From JOPF133 sp052144935 (lineage in GTDB: Bacteria; Acidobacteriota; Terriglobia; Bryobacterales; Bryobacteraceae): a DNA stretch of 10,605 nucleotides. Location of the stretch: contig JBKQPR010000057.1 of the NCBI GenBank assembly GCA_052144935.1, positions 1-10,605 on the forward strand, read 5' to 3'. This document shows, one piece after another, positions 1-5,538 of the stretch (positions are counted from its first letter, which is position 1; each line of letters starts with the position of its first letter). The translations under genes were made by a program, and so were the position numbers. The notes under the pieces are model-generated. The model did no database searches. It had not been told where the DNA came from and worked only from the letters and a program-made list of their open reading frames with translations.

Positions 1-185
1 TCCCGAACCAGTTTGTCTTCCCGGCCGGCCCGACCATCTGCCTAACGCAAAATGGCGCCGTCCGGTCCCGCCCGGGCGGGTCACTCTTGGTGAGCAAACT
101 AGGGTAATTTCTCGCGCGCGCCGAAGAAAAAGCTCTAGCGGACTTTGTTACACAGCACCCACACGTTGAGTTCAGACAATCATCT

Positions 186-380
186 TCACCGGACCTTCAC
201 GATAGATATTTGCTCACAGACGATGAAGTCATAATCTTGGGGCACGGCCTGAAAGATGTCGGGAAGAAGGAATCGTTCGTCATCCGCCTCAGTAACGACG
301 CCTGCGGCGATCTCATCGACGCGCTGAAGCTTTCCTTTGATACCAAATGGACCGCAGGAACGCCAATCTAATGGAGGCAA
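186..380 (-). CDS. Small hypothetical protein, possibly a gene remnant
   Basis: I do not recognise this 64-aa reading frame. It has no ATG; the farthest start is a TTG at 380, and no clear Shine-Dalgarno precedes it. It lies 28 nt beyond the stop of the GNAT toxin, on the same strand. The composition looks protein-like: mixed, with an acidic middle and a C-terminal end VCEQISIVKVR that could form a beta strand. No membrane segment, signal peptide or catalytic motif is visible. It may be the tail of a longer gene that lost its start, or chance coding. Confidence is low. Confidence 0.25.
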   Translation of the reverse strand: MPPLDWRSCGPFGIKGKLQRVDEIAAGVVTEADDERFLLPDIFQAVPQDYDFIVCEQISIVKVR

Positions 381-408
381 TGCAGGCGTGGGGCAGTGGT
401 GCTGAGAT

Positions 409-930
409 CTACGGCTCAGTCTTCTGAAGCAGTGTCTTTTGTGCGGTGATGAGGGGCAGAAACAAGGTCCGGGGCTTGCTCACGATCGGGCGGAATCCGT
501 ATCGCTGGTAGAACGCGGCGGCCCGGTCGTTCTTGGCATCAACCAGCAGGGCGAACGCGGCCGCTGCGTCCTGAATGGTCCGATGAACCGCGTTCATCAG
601 CATCAGTTCGCCGAGGCCGCGCCGTTGGAATCGCTGGTCGACGGCCAGTCGTCCGATACGAACTGCCGGCAAGGTGGGGTACCGCGGCAACCGCTTAGCT
701 TCGTCCGGGGGAAGATCGACGAGCGGAATGCTCGCCGCCGAGAGGGTGTAATAGGCCGCAACGCGGCCCGTGTCGGCTTCGACCACGACGAAACAATTGG
801 TGATCCGGCGGCGGATGTCTTGGGTCACCTGTGTCTGGAAGTACCGATCGAGAGCGTTGTCACCGCAACGGAACGCGGCGCGGTCATGCCCATCGCCGAG
901 CGTGTCGAAGCGAAAGGGGGCAGGCGTCAT
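409..930 (-). CDS. tacT: GNAT-family acetyltransferase toxin (TacT-like)
   Basis: A 173-aa single-domain GCN5-type N-acetyltransferase. The acetyl-CoA binding motif A is visible as RIGRLAVD followed by QRRGLG (residues 91-107). The motif B region LLVDAKNDRAAAFYQRYGF contains Y142, at the place of the catalytic tyrosine of TacT/AtaT toxins. Known members acetylate the amino acid on charged tRNA and so stop translation; that activity is inferred here from family. The start ATG overlaps the stop of the DUF1778 antitoxin by 4 nt (ATGA), implying translational coupling so that antitoxin is made first. Length and partner are typical of the tacAT class, and no truncation or frameshift is seen. A ribosomal-protein or small-molecule acetyltransferase is much less likely given the partner gene. 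Confidence 0.93.
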   Translation of the reverse strand: MTPAPFRFDTLGDGHDRAAFRCGDNALDRYFQTQVTQDIRRRITNCFVVVEADTGRVAAYYTLSAASIPLVDLPPDEAKRLPRYPTLPAVRIGRLAVDQRFQRRGLGELMLMNAVHRTIQDAAAAFALLVDAKNDRAAAFYQRYGFRPIVSKPRTLFLPLITAQKTLLQKTEP

Positions 931-1211
931 GCCACGCCGAACAGTTCGCGGTACCGCTTGGCGGCTCGCTTGAGAGCGGCCGTCGGGGCCGGCGGGTTGA
1001 GGATCGCCGCGGCGATTTGGCGTTGGCCCTCGATCGAAAGGCGGATGATCTCAGTGTCCTGGATCGCCCGGCACGCCGCTTCATCGGCGGCAGCCACCAC
1101 AAAATCCGTCAGCGTTCGCCCCTGGATTTCGGCGGCACGCCTCAGGCGCGCCATCACGTCGTGAGGTAAGCGCGCCTCCAGCCGGGCGGTGGGTAGGGGT
1201 TCCTGTTTCAT
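927..1211 (-). CDS. tacA: DUF1778 ribbon-helix-helix antitoxin (TacA-like)
   Basis: A 94-aa antitoxin of the TacA/DUF1778 family. Residues 9-45 (ARLEARLPHDVMARLRRAAE, then GRTLTDFVVAAA) form the ribbon-helix-helix DNA-binding and dimerisation domain. The C-terminal part (about 50-94, with a RELFG motif near the end) is the segment that in the family wraps around and neutralises the GNAT toxin. I choose the ATG at 1211. A TTG at 1232 would add seven residues but lies inside the palindromic promoter spacer. Only about 3 nt separate the predicted transcription start from this ATG and no Shine-Dalgarno is seen, so the mRNA may be nearly leaderless. The family normally represses its own promoter together with the toxin; a palindrome sits in this promoter. 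Confidence 0.9.
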   Translation of the reverse strand: MKQEPLPTARLEARLPHDVMARLRRAAEIQGRTLTDFVVAAADEAACRAIQDTEIIRLSIEGQRQIAAAILNPPAPTAALKRAAKRYRELFGVA

Positions 1212-1220
1212 CGCACTTTC

Positions 1221-1249
1221 AGTATACGGCAAAATGCCGTATCAGTCAA
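1221..1249 (-). promoter_or_regulatory. Sigma-70 promoter of tacAT with palindromic operator
   Basis: Read on the minus strand there is a -35 TTGACT (1249-1244), a 17-nt spacer and a -10 TATACT (1226-1221). The spacer and -10 contain a perfect 8-bp inverted repeat with a 3-nt centre, ATACGGCATTTTGCCGTAT (1224-1242). An RHH antitoxin bound there would block RNA polymerase, the usual autoregulation of such modules. The predicted transcription start near 1214 lies only about 3 nt before the chosen ATG at 1211. Confidence 0.8.
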
Positions 1250-1282
1250 TGCGGGATGTTTGTGCGGCCGAAGCATCAAAGA

Positions 1283-1299
1283 TATAAGCCTTGCTTATA
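1283..1299. repeat. Perfect inverted repeat, operator-like
   Basis: TATAAGC-CTT-GCTTATA is a perfect 7-bp inverted repeat with a 3-nt centre, in the 180-bp gap between the tac promoter and the end of the broken vapC. A third partial copy, TATAAGC, overlaps the right arm (1296-1302). It has the form of a binding site for a dimeric repressor such as an HTH-type antitoxin, but no gene beside it clearly uses it. It could be the remaining operator of a lost module or an additional upstream site for tacAT. Confidence 0.45.
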
Positions 1300-1391
1300 A
1301 GCACAATGAAACATCAGCGCATTCAAATGGGAATGATGAAAGCGGCGCGGACCGGCCGGGGGCCTGTGGAGAGGATGCTTTTTAGTGCCGT

Positions 1392-1807
1392 TCAGGCGTC
1401 CCGAAACAGCGCGCGAAAACCTTCCTGCTCAAAATGCCGGTCGTTGGTGAGAATCTCGGTTAGCCCTTCCTGGCGCATCGTCTGCATCGAAATGCAGTCA
1501 ACCAGGCTATAGCCCTTGTCGGGACGGGCTTGATAAAGCGTCAGGCCAGACTGAAATGACGCCATGCTTTGCGGAACAATCCGGACGGTGCGGCTAGCGC
1601 GCATGTTCCGATGTTTGTGGTGGCCGTGCGTCGAAAATCCGGCCCCCATGCGGCAAAGTAGTTCAGGTATTCGGTCAGTACTTCTTGGGTGGTGAGGATC
1701 AGGCGCGGCGGCGTTGCGCGCATGAAAGCCTTGGCTCGTTCATACGCGGTGTCCTGGATGTTGGTGAACGCAATCCAGTAAAACGTGTCCGCGAAAACCT
1801 CGGTCAT
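1392..1807 (-). pseudogene. PIN-domain (VapC-type) toxin, frameshifted
   Basis: Two overlapping frames together make one PIN-domain ribonuclease of about 138 aa. The first part (1807 to about 1610) carries D7 (FADTFYW) and E46 (EVLTEYLNYF). The second part, in another frame (about 1610 to 1392), carries the remaining acidic residues in SLVDCIS and LTNDRHF, followed by the typical ending HFEQEGFRALF. Joining them needs one missing base near 1608-1612 (the family-like sequence would read NI-RNM). As it stands, translation runs out of frame to a stop at 1541 and gives 88 aa without half the active site, so the toxin should be inactive. A sequencing error would give the same picture. The start ATG overlaps the antitoxin stop by 4 nt. 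Confidence 0.85.
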
Positions 1808-2094
1808 TGGTTCCGCTTCGGATGACCGTAAAGGTAGTGATCGACTTCGCTGGCACCGTCTTTAGGAAGCTTGGCAAATTCCTCGGGCGGTATGTCTTTG
1901 AGGTTATCGAGCATCACTTCCCAGATTGGGCGCGGATCGCGGCTTTGCTCTTCCGGTTCGGTGGCGAGTTCCGGCCCAGCTTGTCGCGCGATCAAAACCT
2001 CACATACCAGGGCGTCAACGGGTATGCCTTTAGTCTGCGCTTCTTCAAGGTAGGCTCGCTCCACATCAGGCGGAAGATTGAGCGTCAACGTCAT
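1804..2094 (-). CDS. VapB-like antitoxin of the broken PIN module
   Basis: A 96-aa intact antitoxin. The N-terminal MTLTLNLPPDVERAYLEEAQ (residues 1-20) has the strand-helix pattern of a short ribbon-helix-helix-like DNA-binding domain. Residues 44-80 are acidic and proline-rich (EPEEQSRDPRP, PPEEFAKLPKDG), as expected for a flexible toxin-binding tail, and the protein ends in a DHYLYG segment. It begins with ATG at 2094, preceded by an AGAGGGG ribosome-binding site. Its stop overlaps the start of the frameshifted PIN toxin (ATGA). It is likely to bind its own promoter, which has a good -10 and -35. With its toxin broken, it may remain as an orphan that could still neutralise related toxins. 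The exact antitoxin family is not certain. Confidence 0.8.
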   Translation of the reverse strand: MTLTLNLPPDVERAYLEEAQTKGIPVDALVCEVLIARQAGPELATEPEEQSRDPRPIWEVMLDNLKDIPPEEFAKLPKDGASEVDHYLYGHPKRNQ

Positions 2095-2121
2095 GGGAAC
2101 CCCTCTCTCTATCGTAACCTG

Positions 2122-2163
2122 CCGATCTTACGCCGTTTCACCAACTTTGTCACGGGAAGCCTG
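2122..2163 (-). repeat. Duplicated promoter segment (second copy at 3197-3238)
   Basis: The 42 bp at 2122-2163 align without gaps to 3197-3238, with about 34 of 42 bases equal by eye. The shared stretch covers the -35, spacer and -10 of both vap promoters, and similarity returns at the start codons (GTCAACGTCATGG in both). This indicates that the two promoter and antitoxin-start regions share an origin although the rest of the proteins has diverged. Confidence 0.7.
2125..2153 (-). promoter_or_regulatory. Sigma-70 promoter of the VapB-like/PIN module
   Basis: On the minus strand: -35 GTGACA (2153-2148), a 17-nt spacer, and -10 TAAGAT (2130-2125), about 30 nt before the ATG at 2094. The spacer sequence closely resembles that of the promoter at 3200-3228. 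Confidence 0.72.
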
Positions 2164-2220
2164 GCGGGTGGCTTTTTTTCAGCGATCCTGCGCGGGGGGG
2201 CAGACAGGGAAGCCGTCTTC

Positions 2221-2274
2221 CTGGATCGCCGGCACGCCGCTTTGCCGGCGGCCGCCACCACAAAATCCGTCAGC
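2221..2274 (-). pseudogene. Relic of a tacA-like antitoxin gene (54 bp)
   Basis: This stretch aligns to 1059-1113 inside tacA with 4 mismatches and one 1-base gap by my count, on the same strand. It corresponds to the antitoxin segment LTDFVVAAADEAACRAIQD. Nothing recognisable of the rest of the antitoxin or of a GNAT toxin flanks it, so it is a leftover of another DUF1778 gene or of a partial duplication. Confidence 0.7.
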
Positions 2275-2286
2275 AATACGCTAGAA

Positions 2287-2417
2287 CCACTGCCGGCCGC
2301 TCAGCCAGAACGACGCCTCCAACTTCAGCAGGCTCGAAATCGCCTGGCGCTTCAAGACCGATAACATCGGCAACCATCCCGAGCTCAAACTGGAAGGCAG
2401 CCCCTGATGGCCAATGG
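2287..2417 (+). pseudogene. Relic of a PQQ-dehydrogenase gene (131 bp)
   Basis: These 131 bp align to 3522-3653 in the intact PQQ-dehydrogenase gene with about 11 mismatches and one gap, in the same orientation. In frame the relic reads HCRPLSQNDASNF, then EIAWRFKTDN, against HYRPLSQIDASNF and EIAWRFKTDN in the intact protein (residues about 36-60). A one-base gap near the end creates a stop just before the region equal to residue 75. Start codon, signal peptide and the remaining 600 codons are absent. Several of the differences change the amino acid, as expected for an unselected fragment or for a diverged paralogue. Confidence 0.82.
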
Positions 2418-2501
2418 CGCACCGTGAAAGGGGCTTGCTTGAAAACGTGGTCCGGGTCCTGCGATGGCGGCTTTCGCGTCCACAGAGGTGTAGCACGGCG
2501 G

Positions 2502-2930
2502 CTAAACGTCCTCCCAGGGATTGAAGATCGCACCGCCAAAACCCGCGAAGTGCTTCACATTGCGGGTTACGATCGTAAGGTCATGTTCGAGAGCGGTCGC
2601 GGCAATCAGCCCGTCGGCGGTGTTGAGCGAGGTTCCTTTCAACTGGCACTGGCCTTCCCATACGCCCCAACGCTCGGCGATGTCATAGGTAACAGGCAGA
2701 ATGCGGTTGCGAAACCACGTCAGCAACTCATTGTGAAACCATATCTCAAGCTCGTTCCGCCGGCGGCCCTGGGCCATCACGGTAAGGCCCTTGCGGATTT
2801 CGCCGATGGTCACAACACTGATAAACAGCGTCATCACGGGTTGGCTTTTCAGCCAACGCACGACGCGCGGCTCGGGACGGTCCCGGCTGAATTCAGAGGG
2901 GACGTTGGTATCGAGCAAATACGCCTTCAC
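2502..2930 (-). CDS. vapC: PIN-domain ribonuclease toxin (VapC/FitB type)
   Basis: A 142-aa single PIN domain. The expected metal-binding residues are present: D7 in LLDTNV, E44 in TIGEIRKG, D106 in NTADGLIAATA, and N124 in VTRNVKHF at the place of the fourth residue, which is often D or N in this subgroup. The C-terminal GAIFNPWE is typical of FitB-like VapC toxins. Known members cleave tRNA or other RNA and are held inactive by their VapB partner; the target here is unknown. The start is GTG at 2930, overlapping the antitoxin stop by 4 nt (GTGA). Length and residues look complete, so this module is probably active, in contrast to its neighbour at 1392-1807. Confidence 0.92.
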   Translation of the reverse strand: MKAYLLDTNVPSEFSRDRPEPRVVRWLKSQPVMTLFISVVTIGEIRKGLTVMAQGRRRNELEIWFHNELLTWFRNRILPVTYDIAERWGVWEGQCQLKGTSLNTADGLIAATALEHDLTIVTRNVKHFAGFGGAIFNPWEDV

Positions 2931-3166
2931 AAATCAACCGGTCGGCCTGTGGAGGGATTACGGCTGAAATCGAGATTGAGCCCGCGCAAAGGCGCAAACA
3001 ACTCTTCGATGTCTTTCTCCGGCGGCGCTTCGGGTTCGAGCGCGGCGGTCTTGATGGCGTGTTCCAGCACTTGCCGGGCATATTGCTCGGTGGACAAGCC
3101 CTGCGCCCGCGCCGTGGCCGCGAGCAAAGTGGTCTGCTCGTCCGGAAGTTCAATGGTCAACGTCAT
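2927..3166 (-). CDS. vapB: VapB-type antitoxin
   Basis: A 79-aa antitoxin. Residues 1-37 (MTLTIELPDEQTTLLAATAR, then GLSTEQYARQVLEHA) fit a small DNA-binding dimerisation domain. The rest is acidic and proline-containing (LEPEAPPEKDIEELFAPLRG) and is the likely toxin-binding tail. It starts with ATG at 3166, with a strong Shine-Dalgarno AAGGAGG (3182-3176) about 9 nt upstream, and ends overlapping vapC. A promoter with a 17-nt spacer lies just upstream. It is likely to repress that promoter together with VapC, as is usual in the family. Confidence 0.88.
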   Translation of the reverse strand: MTLTIELPDEQTTLLAATARAQGLSTEQYARQVLEHAIKTAALEPEAPPEKDIEELFAPLRGLNLDFSRNPSTGRPVDL

Positions 3167-3199
3167 GGCTGGGTTCCTCCTTCATCCTATCAGGTGCGG

Positions 3200-3228
3200 A
3201 TCGTACGCCGTTTCGGCAGCTTTGTCAG
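3200..3228 (-). promoter_or_regulatory. Sigma-70 promoter of vapBC
   Basis: On the minus strand: -35 CTGACA (3228-3223), a 17-nt spacer, and -10 TACGAT (3205-3200), about 33 nt before the vapB ATG. The leader carries a strong AAGGAGG site. It is a copy of the promoter at 2125-2153. Confidence 0.7.
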
Positions 3229-3288
3229 GGGTCGCCTGAGCGCGTGTCGCTTGAACGCGTGGGTGCCCGCCAGCCCCGCCCAGGGCAA

Positions 3289-3350
3289 GCTAATGCTGGC
3301 CAAAGCGCTAATGCTGGCCAAAGCGCCAGTGCTGGCCAGAGCGCCAGAGC
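3289..3350 (+). repeat. 18-bp tandem repeat, about 3.4 copies
   Basis: The unit is GCTAATGCTGGCCAAAGC: two identical copies (3289-3306, 3307-3324), then a variant GCCAGTGCTGGCCAGAGC (3325-3342) and a partial copy (3343-3350). Each full unit contains the palindrome TGGCCA. Because 18 is a multiple of 3, both strands stay open, but no start, ribosome-binding site or protein similarity supports a gene. It lies between the divergent vapB and PQQ-dehydrogenase promoters. Confidence 0.85.
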
Positions 3351-3367
3351 ATTCCCCACCAAATTTG

Positions 3368-3412
3368 TATAAACTAGCGGAACGGGCCGCCACGAAGCGG
3401 CGCCGAAGGAGG
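3368..3412 (+). promoter_or_regulatory. Probable -10 and ribosome-binding site of the PQQ operon
   Basis: TATAAA (3368-3373) sits in a short AT-rich stretch and could be a -10 box, though no convincing -35 is present at the right distance (only CAGAGC-like sequence). A strong Shine-Dalgarno AAGGAGG (3406-3412) lies 5 nt before the GTG at 3418 and decides that start. The weak -35 may mean an activator is required. Confidence 0.5.
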
Positions 3413-3417
3413 CATCC

Positions 3418-5538
3418 GTGAAAAGAGCCGTCTTACCGTTCGTCTGCGCCCTGGCCGCGTGGGCCCAGCCCGCCGCCAAGGACACCGAGTGGCCCACCTA
3501 TGGCGCCGACCTCGCCAACAGCCACTACCGGCCGCTCAGCCAGATCGACGCCTCCAACTTCGGCAAGCTCGAAATCGCCTGGCGCTTCAAAACCGATAAC
3601 CTGGGCAACCGTCCCGAGTTCAAACTGGAAGGCACGCCGCTGATGGCGAATGGGGTGGTCTACGCCACAGCCGGATCGCGCCGCGCCGCCATCGCCCTGG
3701 ATGCCGCCAACGGCGAGCTGCTGTGGGTACACGGCGAAAAGGAAGGCGCACGGGGAGCCGCGGCCCCACGCCAGCTCTCCGGACGCGGCTTGGCCTACTG
3801 GACCGACGGCAAGGAAGAGCGCATCCTCTACGTCACGCCGGGCTACCGCCTGATCGCCCTCGACGCCAAAACCGGCGCGCCGATCCCGTCCTTCGGACAA
3901 GGCGGCGCGGTGGATCTGAAACTGGATGACGACCAGACCATACAGCCCGACCTGACCACCGGCGAGATCGGGCTGCAATCGGCGCCGGTGGTGGCCAAGG
4001 ATGTGGTCATCATCGGCGCAGCCTTCCGCGAGGGCATGACCCCCAAATCCATGCGCAATAACAAGGGCTTCGTGCGCGGCTTCGACGTCCGCACCGGCAA
4101 GCGCCTGTGGATCTTCCACACCATCCCCATGAAGGGCGAAGTGGGATACGACACGTGGGAGAACGGCTCGGCCGAATACACCGGCAACACCGGCGTGTGG
4201 ACGCAGATCTCGGTGGACGAGCAGCTCGGGCTGGTTTATCTGCCGGTGGAATCGCCCACCGGCGATTACTACGGCGGCCACCGTCCCGGCGCCGACCTGT
4301 TCGGCGAAACGCTGGTGTGCGTGGATCTGAAGACCGGCAAGCGCAAGTGGCATTTCCAGTTGGTACACCATCCGCTGTGGGACATGGACATTTCGTCGGC
4401 GCCGCTATTGGCCGATATCCAGGTAAACGGGCGCGCGGTGAAGGCCGTGGCGCAGCCCACCAAACAGGGTTTCCTGTACGTGTTCGATCGCGTCACCGGG
4501 CAGCCGGTGTGGCCCATGGAAGAGCGCAAGGTCGAGAGAGGCAGCGTGCCCGGCGAATGGTATGCGCCCACCCAGCCCTTCCCCACACGCCCGCAGGCCT
4601 ACGCGCGCAACGGCATCTCGGTGGACGACCTGATCGATTTCACTCCCGCGCTGCGCGACCAGGCGCTCACCCTGATTGCCAAGTACAAGATCGGCCCGGT
4701 GTTCACGCCGCCCGCCGAAAGTAAGGCCGAAGGGCCTCTGGCCACGCTCACGCTGGGCACGGCCAGCGGAGGCACCAACTGGCCGGGCGGTTCCTACGAT
4801 CCCGAGACCCACACGGTCTACGCCTTCGCCTGCAACGCCTGCGTCACGCCGATCGGGATGGTGAGAGCGCCCAAGGACTTGTCCGACATGCTCTACGTGG
4901 CGGGCACGGCGGGGCAGGAAGTCCGCATGCGCACCGGCCCGGGCGAGAACGCCGGGGCCGATTCGCCATTGCCTACGCGCACCGGCGGCCGGGGCGCAGG
5001 GCGCGGCCGCGCCGCTGGGGACGGTGGAGGTGGCGGCGCGGGCCGCGGGGCCGGGGGCGGCGCTGCGGGCGGTGGCGGAGGCGGCGGGTTTGGAGGACTT
5101 ACGGTGCAAGGTCTGCCGCTCATCAAGCCTCCCTACGGAACCATTTCGGCGATCAATCTGGACCGCGGCGAGATCGTCTGGCAGGCGGCCCACGGCGACA
5201 CCCCCGATGCGATCCGCAATCACGCCGCGCTCAAGGGACTCGACATACCGCGCACCGGACAGGCCACTTACAATGTGGGCACGCTGATTACCAAGACGCT
5301 GGTGATTGCGGGCGATGGCCAGGTGACTACGACACCGCAGCATCCGCGCGGCGCCATGCTGCGGGCCTACGACAAGACTAGCGGCAAGGAAGCGGGCGCG
5401 GTGTGGATGCCCGCTCCGCAGAGCGGCACACCGATGACCTACATGTGGAACGGCCGCCAGTATATTGTGGTGGCCGTCAGCGGCGGACCTTACTCGGGCG
5501 AGTATCTGGCCTTCACGCTGCCGCCCGAGGAGAAATGA
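3418..5538 (+). CDS. Secreted PQQ-dependent dehydrogenase (quinoprotein)
   Basis: A 706-aa periplasmic quinoprotein oxidising an alcohol, sugar or similar substrate with PQQ as cofactor. Residues 1-16 are a signal peptide (MKRAVLPFVCALAAWA, probable cut before QP). The mature protein has repeated beta-propeller blade ends of the PQQ_2 type: ALDAANGELLWVH, FDVRTGKRLWIFHT, VDLKTGKRKWHFQ, FDRVTGQPVW and NLDRGEIVWQA. HHPLWDMD (residues 317-324) matches the conserved active-site region of glucose/polyol-type quinoproteins. A pair C472-x-x-C475 may form a disulfide. Residues about 522-560 are an almost pure Gly/Arg/Ala insertion before the last blades, which explains the extra length. The start GTG follows a strong ribosome-binding site. 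The stop overlaps the start of a cytochrome c gene, the likely electron acceptor. The substrate cannot be told from sequence. Confidence 0.93.
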   Translation: MKRAVLPFVCALAAWAQPAAKDTEWPTYGADLANSHYRPLSQIDASNFGKLEIAWRFKTDNLGNRPEFKLEGTPLMANGVVYATAGSRRAAIALDAANGELLWVHGEKEGARGAAAPRQLSGRGLAYWTDGKEERILYVTPGYRLIALDAKTGAPIPSFGQGGAVDLKLDDDQTIQPDLTTGEIGLQSAPVVAKDVVIIGAAFREGMTPKSMRNNKGFVRGFDVRTGKRLWIFHTIPMKGEVGYDTWENGSAEYTGNTGVWTQISVDEQLGLVYLPVESPTGDYYGGHRPGADLFGETLVCVDLKTGKRKWHFQLVHHPLWDMDISSAPLLADIQVNGRAVKAVAQPTKQGFLYVFDRVTGQPVWPMEERKVERGSVPGEWYAPTQPFPTRPQAYARNGISVDDLIDFTPALRDQALTLIAKYKIGPVFTPPAESKAEGPLATLTLGTASGGTNWPGGSYDPETHTVYAFACNACVTPIGMVRAPKDLSDMLYVAGTAGQEVRMRTGPGENAGADSPLPTRTGGRGAGRGRAAGDGGGGGAGRGAGGGAAGGGGGGGFGGLTVQGLPLIKPPYGTISAINLDRGEIVWQAAHGDTPDAIRNHAALKGLDIPRTGQATYNVGTLITKTLVIAGDGQVTTTPQHPRGAMLRAYDKTSGKEAGAVWMPAPQSGTPMTYMWNGRQYIVVAVSGGPYSGEYLAFTLPPEEK

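Noticed and set aside
67..80. 14-bp perfect palindrome CCCGCCCGGGCGGG
   Set aside because: Very GC-rich and short enough to occur by chance in this composition; no T-run or adjacent gene gives it a role.
927..1232. Longer tacA starting at the TTG at 1232
   Set aside because: It would start inside the palindrome and upstream of the predicted transcription start. The ATG at 1211 gives the family-typical N-terminus.
1291..1512. Small plus-strand frame beginning just after the orphan palindrome
   Set aside because: It could have been an antitoxin controlled by the palindrome, but most of it is antisense to the broken PIN toxin and its translation has no recognisable domain or ribosome-binding site.
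2156..2180. Hairpin AAGCC-8-GGCTT followed by T residues, terminator-like on the plus strand
   Set aside because: The stem is only 5 bp and no plus-strand gene ends before it. Read on the minus strand it is just an A-tract upstream of a promoter.
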